Positions 26,644 to 40,278 of a stretch of DNA of 64,000 nucleotides are shown here, piece after piece. The notes under the pieces were generated by a model. It saw only the letters and a list, made by a program, of their open reading frames with translations, was not told the DNA's origin and searched no databases. The DNA is from JAWKVD01 sp041398225. Lineage in GTDB: Bacteria > Pseudomonadota > Alphaproteobacteria > Caulobacterales > Hyphomonadaceae. The DNA lies in the NCBI GenBank assembly GCA_041398225.1, contig JAWKVD010000017.1, positions 38,127 through 102,126 on the forward strand, in the 5' to 3' direction. Position numbers and translations under genes: made by a program. Position 1 is the stretch's first letter. Each line of letters begins with the position of its first letter.

Positions 26644-28722
26644 CTAGGCCGCGTCGGACTTGCCGGCGTCGATCGCGGCGATCAGATCGCTGAGATCGAC
26701 GGACGGTGGTTCCGCCGTTTGCGGCGCGGCGGGCCGGTTCCGCGGCGCGGGGTCGACCGGCGATTGCGAGCGGGCGTGCAGCGGCGCGTGCCGCGCGATG
26801 GCCTCAAGCAGCTTGTCGAGACTGATCGGCTTGGCGACGTAGTCGTTCATCCCCGCGGCGATGTAGGTCTCGCGATCCCCGGCCATGGCGTTGGCGGTCA
26901 GGGCGATGATCGGGACGGTCTCGCCCAGACCGCCCTGGGCGCGGATGGCGCGCGTCGCGGTCGGGCCGTCCATCACCGGCATGCTGACGTCCATCAGGAT
27001 CAGATCGAACTCGGCGTTCTGGACCATAGAAACCGCCTGGGCGCCGTTGTTGGCGAAGGTCAGCGTGTGCGGCTGGCCGCTCATCAGCGCGCGCAGCACT
27101 TTCTGGTTCACGGGATTGTCCTCGGCCACGAGGATGTTGAGCGGCGCGAGCGCGTGGCGGTCGCGGATTTCGGCGGGTTCGTTCCAGTCCGGCGCGTCGC
27201 AGGCGCGCGTCGGCAGGGTGAACCAGAAGGTGCTGCCTTCGCCCGGCGTCGAGTCGACGCCGATGTCGCCGCCCATGCGCGCGACCAGTTCGCGGCAGAT
27301 GGCGAGGCCGAGGCCGGTGCCGCCGAAGCGGCGAGTGGTCGATGCGTCGGCCTGCGCGAAGCGCGCGAACAGGCGCGCGCGCGCCTCCTCGGTGATGCCC
27401 ACGCCGGTGTCGCGCACCGCGACCCGCAGCAGCGAACCGTCGCCGTCTCTGACCACGCTGGCGTAGATCGAAACGCCGCCCTTGTGGGTGAACTTCACGG
27501 CGTTGCTCACCAGGTTGAGCAGGATCTGGCGCAGACGCGTGGGATCGCCCTCGATCCAGTCCGGCGTCGCGCCGTCGACCTCGACATTGAGGCTGACGCC
27601 CTTGGCGTTGGCCTGCGTCATCAGCATCGAGGCGGTTTCGTCCGCGAGCTGCCGGATCGAGCAGGGCAGGGTTTCGATGTCGAGCTTGCCGGCCTCCAGC
27701 TTCGAATAGTCGAGAATGTCGTTGAGGATCTGCAGCAGGCTGACGGCGGAGGCGTGCGCGGTCGTCACCCGGTCGCGCTGCTGGGCGTCCATGGGGTCGC
27801 GCAGCGCCACTTCGAGCATGTTGAGCACGCCGTTCATCGGGGTGCGGATTTCATGGCTCATGGTGGCGAGGAATTGCGACTTGGCCAGCGAGGCGGCTTC
27901 GGCCTCGCGCCGGGCCTGTTCGAGATCGGCGTTCATCGCGCGCAACCGTTCGGCTTCGCTCACCGCCTGCGCCTGCATGCGGCGGTCGAGATAGGCCAGC
28001 ACCAGTCCGACGCACAGCAGCGCCACGACCGCGACCGCGACCAGCGCCGCCAGAAATCCTTTCGACGCGCCCTGCAGGCCGCTGTCGTCGCGGCCGATCA
28101 GAAGCAGTTCGGCGCCCGACATGGCGGTGTAGTGCATGCCGCAAATGGCGATCGCCATCACCGTCGCGGCGAGCACGCGATGCAGGGTCGACTTGACGTT
28201 GATGGCCAGCCACAGCGCGGCGGTCGAGGCGATGAAGGCGATCACCACGGAAAGCGCGAACACGTCCGGGCGGTAGACCACCTGACCGGGAACGATGAGC
28301 GCCTCCATGCCCATATAGTGCATGGTCGCGACGCCGAGGCCGACGACTGCGCCGCCGAGACCGAGACGGGCCGGCGAGGGGGCATGGCCCACGATCGCGA
28401 GTCCGGCGGTCGCCGCCGTGATCGCGACGACGCCGGACAGGAAGGTGAGGTCGAGCCGGTAGCCGAGTTCGTGGGGCACGTTGAAGGCGGTCATGCCGAT
28501 GAAGTGCATGGCCCATACGCCCGCGCCCAGCGTCACGCCGGCCAGAAACAGCCAGAAGGTCCGGGCGCGGCCTCCCGTCGCCGTGCGCCAGCGTTCGGCC
28601 AGCACCAGCGCGCAGAACGAGGCCAGCAGCGCCACGCACACCGACAGCGTCACCAGATAGGGATCATGCCAGTGGCCGTCGCTGGAGGCGGCGGAATCGA
28701 AGCAGAGTCCGAGGATGGTCAT
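26644..28722 (-). CDS. MHYT-domain hybrid sensor histidine kinase/response regulator
   Basis: This is a 692-residue membrane kinase. Three MHYT motifs (MHFIGM 72-77, MHYMGM 134-139, MHYTAM 196-201) in a seven-helix sensor suggest metal-mediated sensing of a gas such as O2, CO or NO. A short coiled coil (250-280) leads to HisKA with His290 (SHEIRTPMNG). The HATPase has N407, DTGVG (438-442) and GGTGLGL. A C-terminal receiver has Asp578 (DLILMDVSMP). No separate partner regulator is nearby, so output may go through an unlinked phosphotransfer protein. An AT-rich stretch just upstream (28,745-28,780) may hold its promoter. Confidence 0.95.
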   Translation of the reverse strand: MTILGLCFDSAASSDGHWHDPYLVTLSVCVALLASFCALVLAERWRTATGGRARTFWLFLAGVTLGAGVWAMHFIGMTAFNVPHELGYRLDLTFLSGVVAITAATAGLAIVGHAPSPARLGLGGAVVGLGVATMHYMGMEALIVPGQVVYRPDVFALSVVIAFIASTAALWLAINVKSTLHRVLAATVMAIAICGMHYTAMSGAELLLIGRDDSGLQGASKGFLAALVAVAVVALLCVGLVLAYLDRRMQAQAVSEAERLRAMNADLEQARREAEAASLAKSQFLATMSHEIRTPMNGVLNMLEVALRDPMDAQQRDRVTTAHASAVSLLQILNDILDYSKLEAGKLDIETLPCSIRQLADETASMLMTQANAKGVSLNVEVDGATPDWIEGDPTRLRQILLNLVSNAVKFTHKGGVSIYASVVRDGDGSLLRVAVRDTGVGITEEARARLFARFAQADASTTRRFGGTGLGLAICRELVARMGGDIGVDSTPGEGSTFWFTLPTRACDAPDWNEPAEIRDRHALAPLNILVAEDNPVNQKVLRALMSGQPHTLTFANNGAQAVSMVQNAEFDLILMDVSMPVMDGPTATRAIRAQGGLGETVPIIALTANAMAGDRETYIAAGMNDYVAKPISLDKLLEAIARHAPLHARSQSPVDPAPRNRPAAPQTAEPPSVDLSDLIAAIDAGKSDAA

Positions 28723-28828
28723 CGCGCCTGCCTAGCGCGCATAGGTTAAGAAAACGGACTGCCTTCTTAAATAATTTTCCGGACCCTCTCCGTCCGTATG
28801 ACCCGCATCGCCCGGTTTGGTCGGACGA

Positions 28829-30514
28829 TCAGATCCAGGCGGCGGTCTCGCGCAAACGCCGCACCGCCTCGCTGGCGCGCTTCATCTGGCCGGCGTCCAG
28901 CGACGGCGCGGGCAGGGCGTCCTGCACGAAATAGTTCGCCAGCGCCTTGTCGCCGTCGGCGCCCGTGCCGAGCGCGATGCGAACCAGATAGTGCGCGCCG
29001 GTCACGCAGCCGGCCAGCGCCTGATAGCGCGTCGCGGCGTAGAGAACCTGCTCGCGGTCCGACTTGTTGGTCTCCACCAGCCAGCCGGTCATGGCGGCCA
29101 GCTGTTCGATCGCGGGCGCGAGCCCTTCGGCGGCGGACACCAGGTCGGGGTGATTGGACGCCTGCGCCAGCTTCACCGTCTCGCGCGCCTCGTCCAGCAG
29201 CTCCAACATTTCGGCGCCGCCGTCGGCCAGCTTGCGGCCGACAAGGTCCATGGCCTGAATGCCGTTGGTGCCCTCATAGATCGGGCCGATGCGCGCATCG
29301 CGATAGGTCTGCGCCGCGCCGGTCTCGTTCATGAAGCCCATGCCGCCATGAACCTGCACGCCGAGATTCGCCGCATCGACGCCCGCATCGGTCGACCACG
29401 CCTTGGCGATCGGCGTCAGCAGTCCCTCGCGCGCCTCGTCGCCGGCGTCGGCCGCCGCCGCGCAGGCGTAGCAGATGGCGCGGGCGGCCATCACCTTGGC
29501 CTTCATGGTGGCCAACATGCGGAACACGTCGGGGTGGGCGATGATCGGCGCGTGGCCCTCAACGCCGGGCGCCGCGCCCTGCTTGCGTTCGCGGGCGTAG
29601 TCCAGCGCGATCTGGAAGGCCGCTTCGGCCCAGCCGACGCCCTGAATGCCGACATTCAGGCGCGCCGAGTTCATCATCGTGAACATCGCCGCCAAGCCCT
29701 TGTTGGGCGCGCCGATCAGCGTCGCCGTGGCGCCGGAATACTCCATCACGCAGGTCGGCGAGGCGTGGATGCCGATCTTGGATTCCAGCGCGATGCAGTT
29801 CACGGCGTTGCGCACGGCCGGCTCGCCGTTCTCGTCGAGCAGGAATTTCGGGCACAGGAAAAGCGAGATGCCTTTCGATCCCGGCGGGGCGTCGGGCAGG
29901 CGCGCCAGAACGAGGTGCACGATGTTGGGGACCATGTCGTGGTCACCCCAGGTGATGAAGATCTTCTGGCCGGTGACGGCGTAAGTGCCGTCGCCGTTGG
30001 GAACCGCCTTGGTGGTCAGCGCGCCGACATCCGATCCGGCCTGCGGCTCGGTCAGGTTCATGGTGCCGGTCCATTCGCCCGAAATCAGTTTCGGCAGGTA
30101 GAGGCGCTTCTGCTCGTCGTCGCCATGGGCAAGCAGCGCCTCGATGGCGCCGAGGCTCAGCAGCGGGCACAGCGACAGGGCCGAGTTCGCGCCCTGCATC
30201 ATCTCCATCACCGCCACGGCCAGCGAGCGCGGCAGCTCCTGGCCGCCATAGGCTTCGGGGAAGGGCAGGCTCAGCCAGCCGCCGCCGGCATAGGCCGCGT
30301 AGGCTTCGGAGAAGCCGGGCGCGGCGGTCACGCCCGTCTCGGTCAGCCTGGCGCCGGTGCGGTCGCCCTGCTGGTTGACGGCCGAGAAGTGCTTTTCTGC
30401 GATCTGCCCCGCCTCGGTCAGCACCGCGCGCGCCAGGTCCTCGTCGAAGGCGTCGGCGGCGTGCGTTCCGCGCATGGCGGCGATCAGGTCTTCAACGGGG
30501 GGGCGGTAGGTCAT
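28829..30514 (-). CDS. Acyl-CoA dehydrogenase (long C-terminal-domain type, DmdC-like)
   Basis: This 561-residue FAD enzyme introduces an alpha-beta double bond into acyl-CoA. The flavin region MNLTEPQAGSDVGALTTKA and the later VQVHGGMGFMNETGAAQ are standard; the catalytic Glu is expected in RIGPIYEGTNGIQAMDLV. The extra C-terminal 120 residues match the acyl-CoA dehydrogenase C-terminal extension seen in the roughly 590-residue group that includes methylmercaptopropionyl-CoA dehydrogenase DmdC. Substrate cannot be inferred. It is divergent from the HisKA_2 kinase gene. Confidence 0.92.
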   Translation of the reverse strand: MTYRPPVEDLIAAMRGTHAADAFDEDLARAVLTEAGQIAEKHFSAVNQQGDRTGARLTETGVTAAPGFSEAYAAYAGGGWLSLPFPEAYGGQELPRSLAVAVMEMMQGANSALSLCPLLSLGAIEALLAHGDDEQKRLYLPKLISGEWTGTMNLTEPQAGSDVGALTTKAVPNGDGTYAVTGQKIFITWGDHDMVPNIVHLVLARLPDAPPGSKGISLFLCPKFLLDENGEPAVRNAVNCIALESKIGIHASPTCVMEYSGATATLIGAPNKGLAAMFTMMNSARLNVGIQGVGWAEAAFQIALDYARERKQGAAPGVEGHAPIIAHPDVFRMLATMKAKVMAARAICYACAAAADAGDEAREGLLTPIAKAWSTDAGVDAANLGVQVHGGMGFMNETGAAQTYRDARIGPIYEGTNGIQAMDLVGRKLADGGAEMLELLDEARETVKLAQASNHPDLVSAAEGLAPAIEQLAAMTGWLVETNKSDREQVLYAATRYQALAGCVTGAHYLVRIALGTGADGDKALANYFVQDALPAPSLDAGQMKRASEAVRRLRETAAWI

Positions 30515-30757
30515 TCGCTACGCTCGCACTGTATTTTGGGAGGCGCATGATTAACCGCGCCGATGCGGCTCCGGAAGAGGCTCCCGCGATTTCGCGCGCG
30601 ACTTCGCGACAAATTCAGATCGGCGCGCCCATCGCCGGATCGCTCCCGCTTTAACCATGGCGCCCGGAAACGCTTGCGCGCGGTTCCGGGGCGCGACAAG
30701 CTGTCCGCAGCACGGTGTTGCAGCGCTGTTTCGGAAACAGGGTGCAGGGAGACGGGC

Positions 30758-32375
30758 GTGCAGTCGGAAAGCCGCGAACCAGTCCCCCAGGCCTCGCTCC
30801 GCGCCCGCCGCCGCGTGCGCGCGACGATGGTTCTCGTCGTCGTCCTGCCGCTTCTCATCTTCCTGCTGGTCGGGCTGATGCTGTGGACCAATGAACGCGC
30901 CGCCAGCGAGGCGATGCGCGAGAAGCTCAGCCTCCGCGGCTCAGGTCGCATCGACCGGCATCGGTTCGCGGGTGCGCGACGTGCTGAAGGATCTGGAGAC
31001 GTTCGACGCCGAACTCGGCGAGGACCCGGCCCTGTTCCAGTCGCGCCTCAGGGCGGGGGCGGGCGGGCAACGCATCGGCCTGTCGGTGTTCGACGCCGAC
31101 GGGCGTCTGCTGACGCGGGTCCCCACCGAGCGCGTCAACGCCATCGCCGACGATCCGGATTTCAAGGCGCTGGCGGCCGGCGAAGCGGTTCGCATCTCGC
31201 CGATGATCCCCGCGTCGCGCGCGGGCATTCCGCTGTTCGCGGCGGCGCGCCGTCTCGAACGCAACGGCGTCTTCGCCGGGGCGGCGGTGGCTTATCTCCC
31301 GGTCAGCATGCTTTCGGAATACTGGCGCACGATCGACCTTGGCCGCGATTCGACCGTCACCCTGCTGCGCGACGACGGCTGGCTGGTTGCGCGCTTTCCC
31401 GCGCCCGAAGCGGCGAGCAATCTCTCCGGTCTGCCGATGTTCGCCGACCAGCTCGGGGCGTCCACCAGCGGGATCTATGTTTCGCCGGCCTCGCCGATCG
31501 ACGATGTCGCGCGCACCGCCGCCTTCCAGCGTCTCGACGGTCTGCCGCTGATCGCGTTCGCCAGCGTCGCGGAATCGGTGCTGGCCGAGGCGCGGGGTCG
31601 GCGTCTGCGCGACAGTCTTCTGGTGGTGGTTCCGTTCGGGCTGGCGTTGCTCGGCGTATGCGGCTGGATGCTGGTCCTGCTGCGCCACGAGGAACGCTCA
31701 AGTCTCGCCCTTCGCGCCGCGCTCGATCAGAACCGCGTGCTGATGCAGGAGATCCATCACCGGGTGAAGAACAATCTGCACGCGGTGTCCTCGCTGGTGC
31801 GGCTGCAGAAGCTTCCGGGCGAGGTGCGCGACGATCTCACCCGGCGCATCGCCGCGATGTCGGCGGTGCATCAGCACATGTACGAGGCCGACCGCTTCGC
31901 CAGCATCGACGCGCGCGATTATCTCGGCCGGGTGCTGTCGGGGCTCAGCGCCAGCGCGCCCACAAATGTCCGGCTCGAATCCGACATCCATCCCGCCCCG
32001 CTCAATCCCGACGACGCGCAGCCGCTCGGGCTTCTGGTCAATGAATGCGTCACCAACGCCTTCAAGCACGCCTTCCCCGGCGGGCGTCCGGGGGTGGTGA
32101 AGGTGTCGCTGGCGCCGGTCGAGGACGGGCTGCATCTCACCGTCGTCGACGACGGGGTGGGCGAGGCGGCGGGCGATGACGCGCACGAGGATGCGGCTGA
32201 AGGCAGGGGCGAAGGCAAGAGCGAAGGCCTCGGGCGGCGGCTGATCCGGGGCTTCGCGGCGCAGCTTCGCGGCGAGGTGTCCTCGACCTCCGGCGACGGG
32301 TTCAGCGTTTCGGTGCGCTTCAAGACGCGCGATCCGGGCGAGATCGGCGCCGATCCGGAAGCGCCGCCGGACTAG
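30758..32375 (+). CDS. HisKA_2/HWE-type sensor histidine kinase with a single-base frameshift
   Basis: A GTG at 30758 behind AGGGAG starts a membrane-anchored N-terminus (helix VVLPLLIFLLVGLMLWT) in one frame. The rest of the protein continues one base later in the next frame from about 30930 to 32375. Skipping one A near 30929 joins them. After a periplasmic sensor region and a second TM helix comes EIHHRVKNNLHAVSSLVRLQ with the phosphorylatable His. A degenerate ATPase domain follows (LLVNECVTNAFKHAF and VVDDGVG). This is the HisKA_2 class common in Alphaproteobacteria, often tied to the general stress response. Without the frameshift it would be a typical two-TM sensor. Confidence 0.8.
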
Positions 32376-32410
32376 ACCGCCCGCCCGAGCTTCCCCTATC
32401 GCAAAAGAAG

Positions 32411-32436
32411 CGGCCGCCCGGTTTCCCGGACGGCCG
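32411..32436. terminator. Hairpin between convergent kinase and katG genes
   Basis: The arms CGGCCG...CCGG and CCGG...CGGCCG with one mismatch and a TTTC loop form a 10-bp stem between the convergent 3' ends. Confidence 0.5.
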
Positions 32437-32497
32437 TGAGGCATGAGCCGGAACGGCTCCCCAAGATTGTCCGGCCTGAAAGGTCAGGCCCGCGGAT

Positions 32498-34669
<2,172 letters not shown>

Positions 34670-34836
34670 CGTCTGTCTCCCGTTTGCGTCGCTGTATCGT
34701 GTTGCGGCCCGCCGCCCGGGCGGGGCGCGGCCTTTAATTCCTGGAACGGCCGCCCCCTGGAGCGGCGGGAACGGGGCGCGCCCGGCCTTGCGCCATTGCA
34801 ACCGCGTCTCATTCCCAGACGCACCCTACGCAGGTT

Positions 34837-34853
34837 TTTAGAATTAGTCTAAA
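34837..34853. promoter_or_regulatory. ICE/Irr-box-like palindrome TTTAGAA-TTA-GTCTAAA upstream of katG
   Basis: The 7+3+7 inverted repeat matches the iron control element form TTTAGAA-N3-TTCTAAA at 13 of 14 positions and lies in an AT-rich patch. It is in the 258-bp region upstream of katG, whose nearest neighbour ends into the same gap. Binding by Irr is inferred, and the site could also contain promoter elements. Confidence 0.5.
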
Positions 34854-34927
34854 TTAAAATTCTCACGGATACGTGTAGTTCCGCTACGCCATGGGCGGGG
34901 CGGCCCAGGTTCGCGGCCCCGGCTGGC

Positions 34928-36538
34928 CTAACCGGCGAAGCGGCTGCGGAGCAGGGCGACGCGGCCGGCCACGGGCGCGGCGTCCGGGCCGGCCTGCGCG
35001 CGGCCATAATAGAAGCCCTGTCCCAGCTCGCAGCCCATGCTGCGCAGCTCGTCCGCCAGCTGTTCGGTCTCCACGCCCTCGGCGATGACCGACAGGCCGA
35101 GATTGGACGCAAGATCGAGAATGGTCTTCACCATCATCCGCGCCTCAAGGCTGCCGCTCATGCCGCGCACGAAGCTCTGGTCGATCTTCAGCATGTCGAA
35201 GGGCAGCTCGCGCAGATGGCGGAGGCTGGAATAGCCGGTTCCGAAATCGTCGAGCGCGATGTGCACGCCGAGATTCTTGAGCGAGGTGAGCACGTCGCGT
35301 GCGCAGGCGAAGTCGCGCACCAGCGCCGCCTCGGTTATCTCCAGCTCCAGGCGTCCGGGCGGGAAGCCGGTCTCGCCCAGCACGGCCAGCATCTTCTCCG
35401 GCAGGCGCGCGTCCTGGATCAGGCGCGGCGAAACGTTGAGCGCGATGCGCGGCGCGCCGCGCCAGCGCAGGGTCTCGCGGCAGGCGCGGGTCATCAGGTT
35501 CAGCGTCAAGTGTTCGATCACGCCGATGTCCTCGGCGATGCGAATGAACAGTTCGGGAGAGACCATGCCGCGCTCGGCGTCGTTCCAGCGCGCAAGCACT
35601 TCATAGCCGAACGCCTCGCCGGTCCCCAGCGCGACCAGCGGCTGATAGTGGGGCTCGATCAGATCGGCGTCGACGGCTCGGCGCAGGTCGCGTTCGATGG
35701 CGGCGCGTTCGCGCACGCGCTCATCCATGCCGGCCTCGAAGAAGGCGAAGCGTCCGCGTCCCTCCTCCTTGCCGCGATAAAGGGCGGCGTCGGCGCGGCG
35801 CAGCAGCAGTTCGGCGTCCAGCCCGTCGGTCGGGGCGAGGGCGACGCCCAGCGTCGCGCCGATCGAGATGGTGTAGTCGTCGATCTTGAAGGGCTGGGCG
35901 CAGCTCGCCACGAGATGCGACAGCCGGTCGAGCAGGCCGTCCATGTCGGGCGGGGCGATCAGAACGACGAATTCGTCGCCGCCGATGCGGGCCACGAAGG
36001 CGTCCTCGGGCGATTCCGCGCGCAGCATGGCGGCGACCTGGCGCAGCACCGCGTCGCCGGTCGCATGGCCGTAAAGATCGTTCACCGGCTTGAAGCGGTC
36101 GAGGTCGACGGCGATCACGGCCAGCGGATTGTCGCGCGAAGCGCGGTTGATCCAGGCCGGCAGGATCGCGTTCAGCCGCCGGCGGTTGGGCAAGCCCGTC
36201 AGCGGGTCGTGCAGGGCCATGCGGGTCGCGCGTTCCTCGGCGCGAATGCGCAGCCGCAGTTCGCGGCCGCTTTCGGCGGCGCGGCGGAAGGCGAACACGA
36301 TCATGCCGAGCGAGGCGATCAGAAGCGCGCCGAAAATTTCGTCCAGCTCCCAGTCCTCGCGGGACCGCGAGAGATCATGCAGGCGGTCGAACACGTCGAA
36401 GCGGACGGCGAGGGCGTAGGACGCGGCGCAGAAGACGATCAACGTCACCACGTCGCGCAGGGACTGGCGCGTGTGCAGCGCGGCCAGAAGTCCGTGCAGC
36501 CGTGACCCAACCCCCGACCTGTCTTTGCGTTCGCTCAT
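34928..36538 (-). CDS. GGDEF-EAL cyclic-di-GMP turnover protein
   Basis: This 536-residue membrane protein has two TM helices (about 30-46 and 68-86). The GGDEF domain has an intact GGDEF at 186-190 (RIGGDEFVVL); the expected RxxD inhibitory site upstream (EDAF) is absent. The EAL domain reads YEVLARW (312-318) with NVSP, ELEITEAAL, DDFGTGYSSL, KIDQSFV and EGVET all present, so phosphodiesterase activity is likely. The start at 36538 is preferred over an in-frame ATG at 36637, because the latter leaves little room after the pnp terminator. Net activity cannot be predicted. Confidence 0.9.
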   Translation of the reverse strand: MSERKDRSGVGSRLHGLLAALHTRQSLRDVVTLIVFCAASYALAVRFDVFDRLHDLSRSREDWELDEIFGALLIASLGMIVFAFRRAAESGRELRLRIRAEERATRMALHDPLTGLPNRRRLNAILPAWINRASRDNPLAVIAVDLDRFKPVNDLYGHATGDAVLRQVAAMLRAESPEDAFVARIGGDEFVVLIAPPDMDGLLDRLSHLVASCAQPFKIDDYTISIGATLGVALAPTDGLDAELLLRRADAALYRGKEEGRGRFAFFEAGMDERVRERAAIERDLRRAVDADLIEPHYQPLVALGTGEAFGYEVLARWNDAERGMVSPELFIRIAEDIGVIEHLTLNLMTRACRETLRWRGAPRIALNVSPRLIQDARLPEKMLAVLGETGFPPGRLELEITEAALVRDFACARDVLTSLKNLGVHIALDDFGTGYSSLRHLRELPFDMLKIDQSFVRGMSGSLEARMMVKTILDLASNLGLSVIAEGVETEQLADELRSMGCELGQGFYYGRAQAGPDAAPVAGRVALLRSRFAG

Positions 36539-36667
36539 CAGAACGGCGGAGCGTCCGCGCAAAGCGTTAATTTTACGGTTGGATATCTCAATCATTTTGA
36601 CCGGTCGTTTCAGGCTCGCCGGCCGCGCGCCCAGCATCCAGAAGCGAAAACGCCCGGAAACGAAAAC

Positions 36668-36691
36668 GGCCGCCCGGTTGTCCGGGCGGCC
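36668..36691 (-). terminator. Rho-independent terminator after pnp
   Basis: On the minus strand: 10-bp stem GGCCGCCCGG / CCGGGCGGCC with an ACAA loop, followed by GTTTTC, 63 bp after the pnp stop. Confidence 0.85.
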
Positions 36692-36753
36692 GCCAATTCG
36701 GTTCGATCGTCCCGGCCGCCAGAGGTCAGGCGGTCAGGCGAGCGATGCGTGGA

Positions 36754-38958
<2,205 letters not shown>

Positions 38959-38987
38959 CAGTTCTCTTCTCTTTCATGCATACGAAA

Positions 38988-39016
38988 ACCCGCCGGACCC
39001 CGGTGGGCCGGCGGGT
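38988..39016 (-). terminator. Terminator/attenuator hairpin between rpsO and pnp
   Basis: Stem ACCCGCCGG / CCGGCGGGT followed on the minus strand by TTTTC, located 15 bp after rpsO. In this operon position such hairpins also serve RNase processing. Confidence 0.75.
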
Positions 39017-39031
39017 GGGGGAGGGGCTGGC

Positions 39032-39301
39032 CTAGCGGCGCAGACCCAGCTCTGCGATGAGAGCCTGGTATCGGCCCTCGTCCCTGGACTTCAAATAGTC
39101 CAGAAGTCGCCGGCGCTGAGACACCATCTTCAGGAGTCCGCGACGGGAATGGTTGTCTTTCTTGTGCTCCTTGAAGTGCTCGGTCAGCGTGGTGATCCGG
39201 CTCGTCAGGATCGCGACCTGCACTTCGGGGCTGCCCGTGTCGTTGGTGTCACGGGCGAATTTCTTGATCAGCTCGGCTTTCGCCTCAGTCGTGATCGACA
39301 T
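39032..39301 (-). CDS. rpsO: 30S ribosomal protein S15
   Basis: This 89-residue protein begins MSITTEAKAELIKKFA and is full length for S15. The conserved GSPEVQVAILTSRI and the H-x8-D stretch leading to LLKMVSQRRRLLDYL are present. It binds the central domain of 16S rRNA. The start at 39301 is fixed by family length; longer readings reach back into truB. It lies 20 bp after truB. Confidence 0.98.
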   Translation of the reverse strand: MSITTEAKAELIKKFARDTNDTGSPEVQVAILTSRITTLTEHFKEHKKDNHSRRGLLKMVSQRRRLLDYLKSRDEGRYQALIAELGLRR

Positions 39302-39321
39302 CGTGGGCTCCTTTTGAACCT

Positions 39322-40278
39322 TTAACTGTTGAACACGCGAACCGGGGTGAACCGGCCCGCACGAACCTCGCCAAGCGCCACGGCCTTCTCCCCATACTTC
39401 GCCAGACAAATGCGGGAGGCGTCCTCCCCGTTGACAGTACGGGGACGGCGCATCTCCCGAAACGCCTCGACTTGGTGGGGCAGTAGGACGATCTCGCGAC
39501 CCTGCCGAAGTCTGGACGCGTCTTCGCCGGTCACGGCCAGCGCCGGGATGTCGTCCAGCGCGGTCTCGATCGGCGCCAGCAAGGCGTCCAGCGCGGGCAC
39601 ATCGCACATTTCCCGCAACTTGGCCAGCGGCGTTGCATGACTTTCATGAAACCCGCCCACGCGCGTCCGCCGCAGCGCCGCGACGTGGCCCTCGGCCCCC
39701 AGCGCTTCCGCGAGGTCACGCACCAGCGCCCTGATATAGAAGCCCTTTCCGCATTTCACGAAGATCACCGCCAGGTCGGGCGAGGGCGCGTCCAGAAGCC
39801 GGGCCTCGTAAACCGTCACGGTGCGCGGCTGCAGCTCCACGGCCTTGCCTTCGCGGGCGAGATCGTAGGCGCGCTCGCCGTCGACCTTGATGGCCGAGAA
39901 TTGCGGCGGAACCTGCTGGATGTCGCCGACAAACCCGGTCAGCGCCGCCTCGATCGCCTCGCGCGAGGGGCGCACGTCGGAAACGCCGGTCACTTCGCCC
40001 TCGCGGTCCTGCGTGGTGGTCGAAGAGCCCCAGCGGATGGTGAACACGTAATCCTTGTCGCCCTCCATCACGAAGCCGACCGTCTTGGTCGCTTCGCCGA
40101 AGGCGATCGGCAGAACCCCGGAGGCCAGCGGGTCCAGCGTGCCGCCATGGCCGCATTTCTGGGCGTCGAAGGCGCGCCGGCAGATGCTCACCGCCTGGGT
40201 CGAGGTCACTTCTTCGGGTTTGTCGAGGATCAGCCAGCCGGTCACCGGGCGGCCGCGTTTCTTCTGCTTGCGGGACAC
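39322..40278 (-). CDS. truB: tRNA pseudouridine(55) synthase TruB
   Basis: This 318-residue enzyme makes pseudouridine-55 in the T-loop of tRNAs. The catalytic Asp49 is in GGTLDPLASGVLPI; KDYVFTIRWGSST and KCGKGFYIRALVRDLA are typical TruB motifs. Start is GTG at 40278 with GAGAGA upstream. It heads truB-rpsO-pnp. The gene usually found upstream, rbfA, is missing here and is replaced by a low-GC accessory segment. Confidence 0.96.
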   Translation of the reverse strand: MSRKQKKRGRPVTGWLILDKPEEVTSTQAVSICRRAFDAQKCGHGGTLDPLASGVLPIAFGEATKTVGFVMEGDKDYVFTIRWGSSTTTQDREGEVTGVSDVRPSREAIEAALTGFVGDIQQVPPQFSAIKVDGERAYDLAREGKAVELQPRTVTVYEARLLDAPSPDLAVIFVKCGKGFYIRALVRDLAEALGAEGHVAALRRTRVGGFHESHATPLAKLREMCDVPALDALLAPIETALDDIPALAVTGEDASRLRQGREIVLLPHQVEAFREMRRPRTVNGEDASRICLAKYGEKAVALGEVRAGRFTPVRVFNS

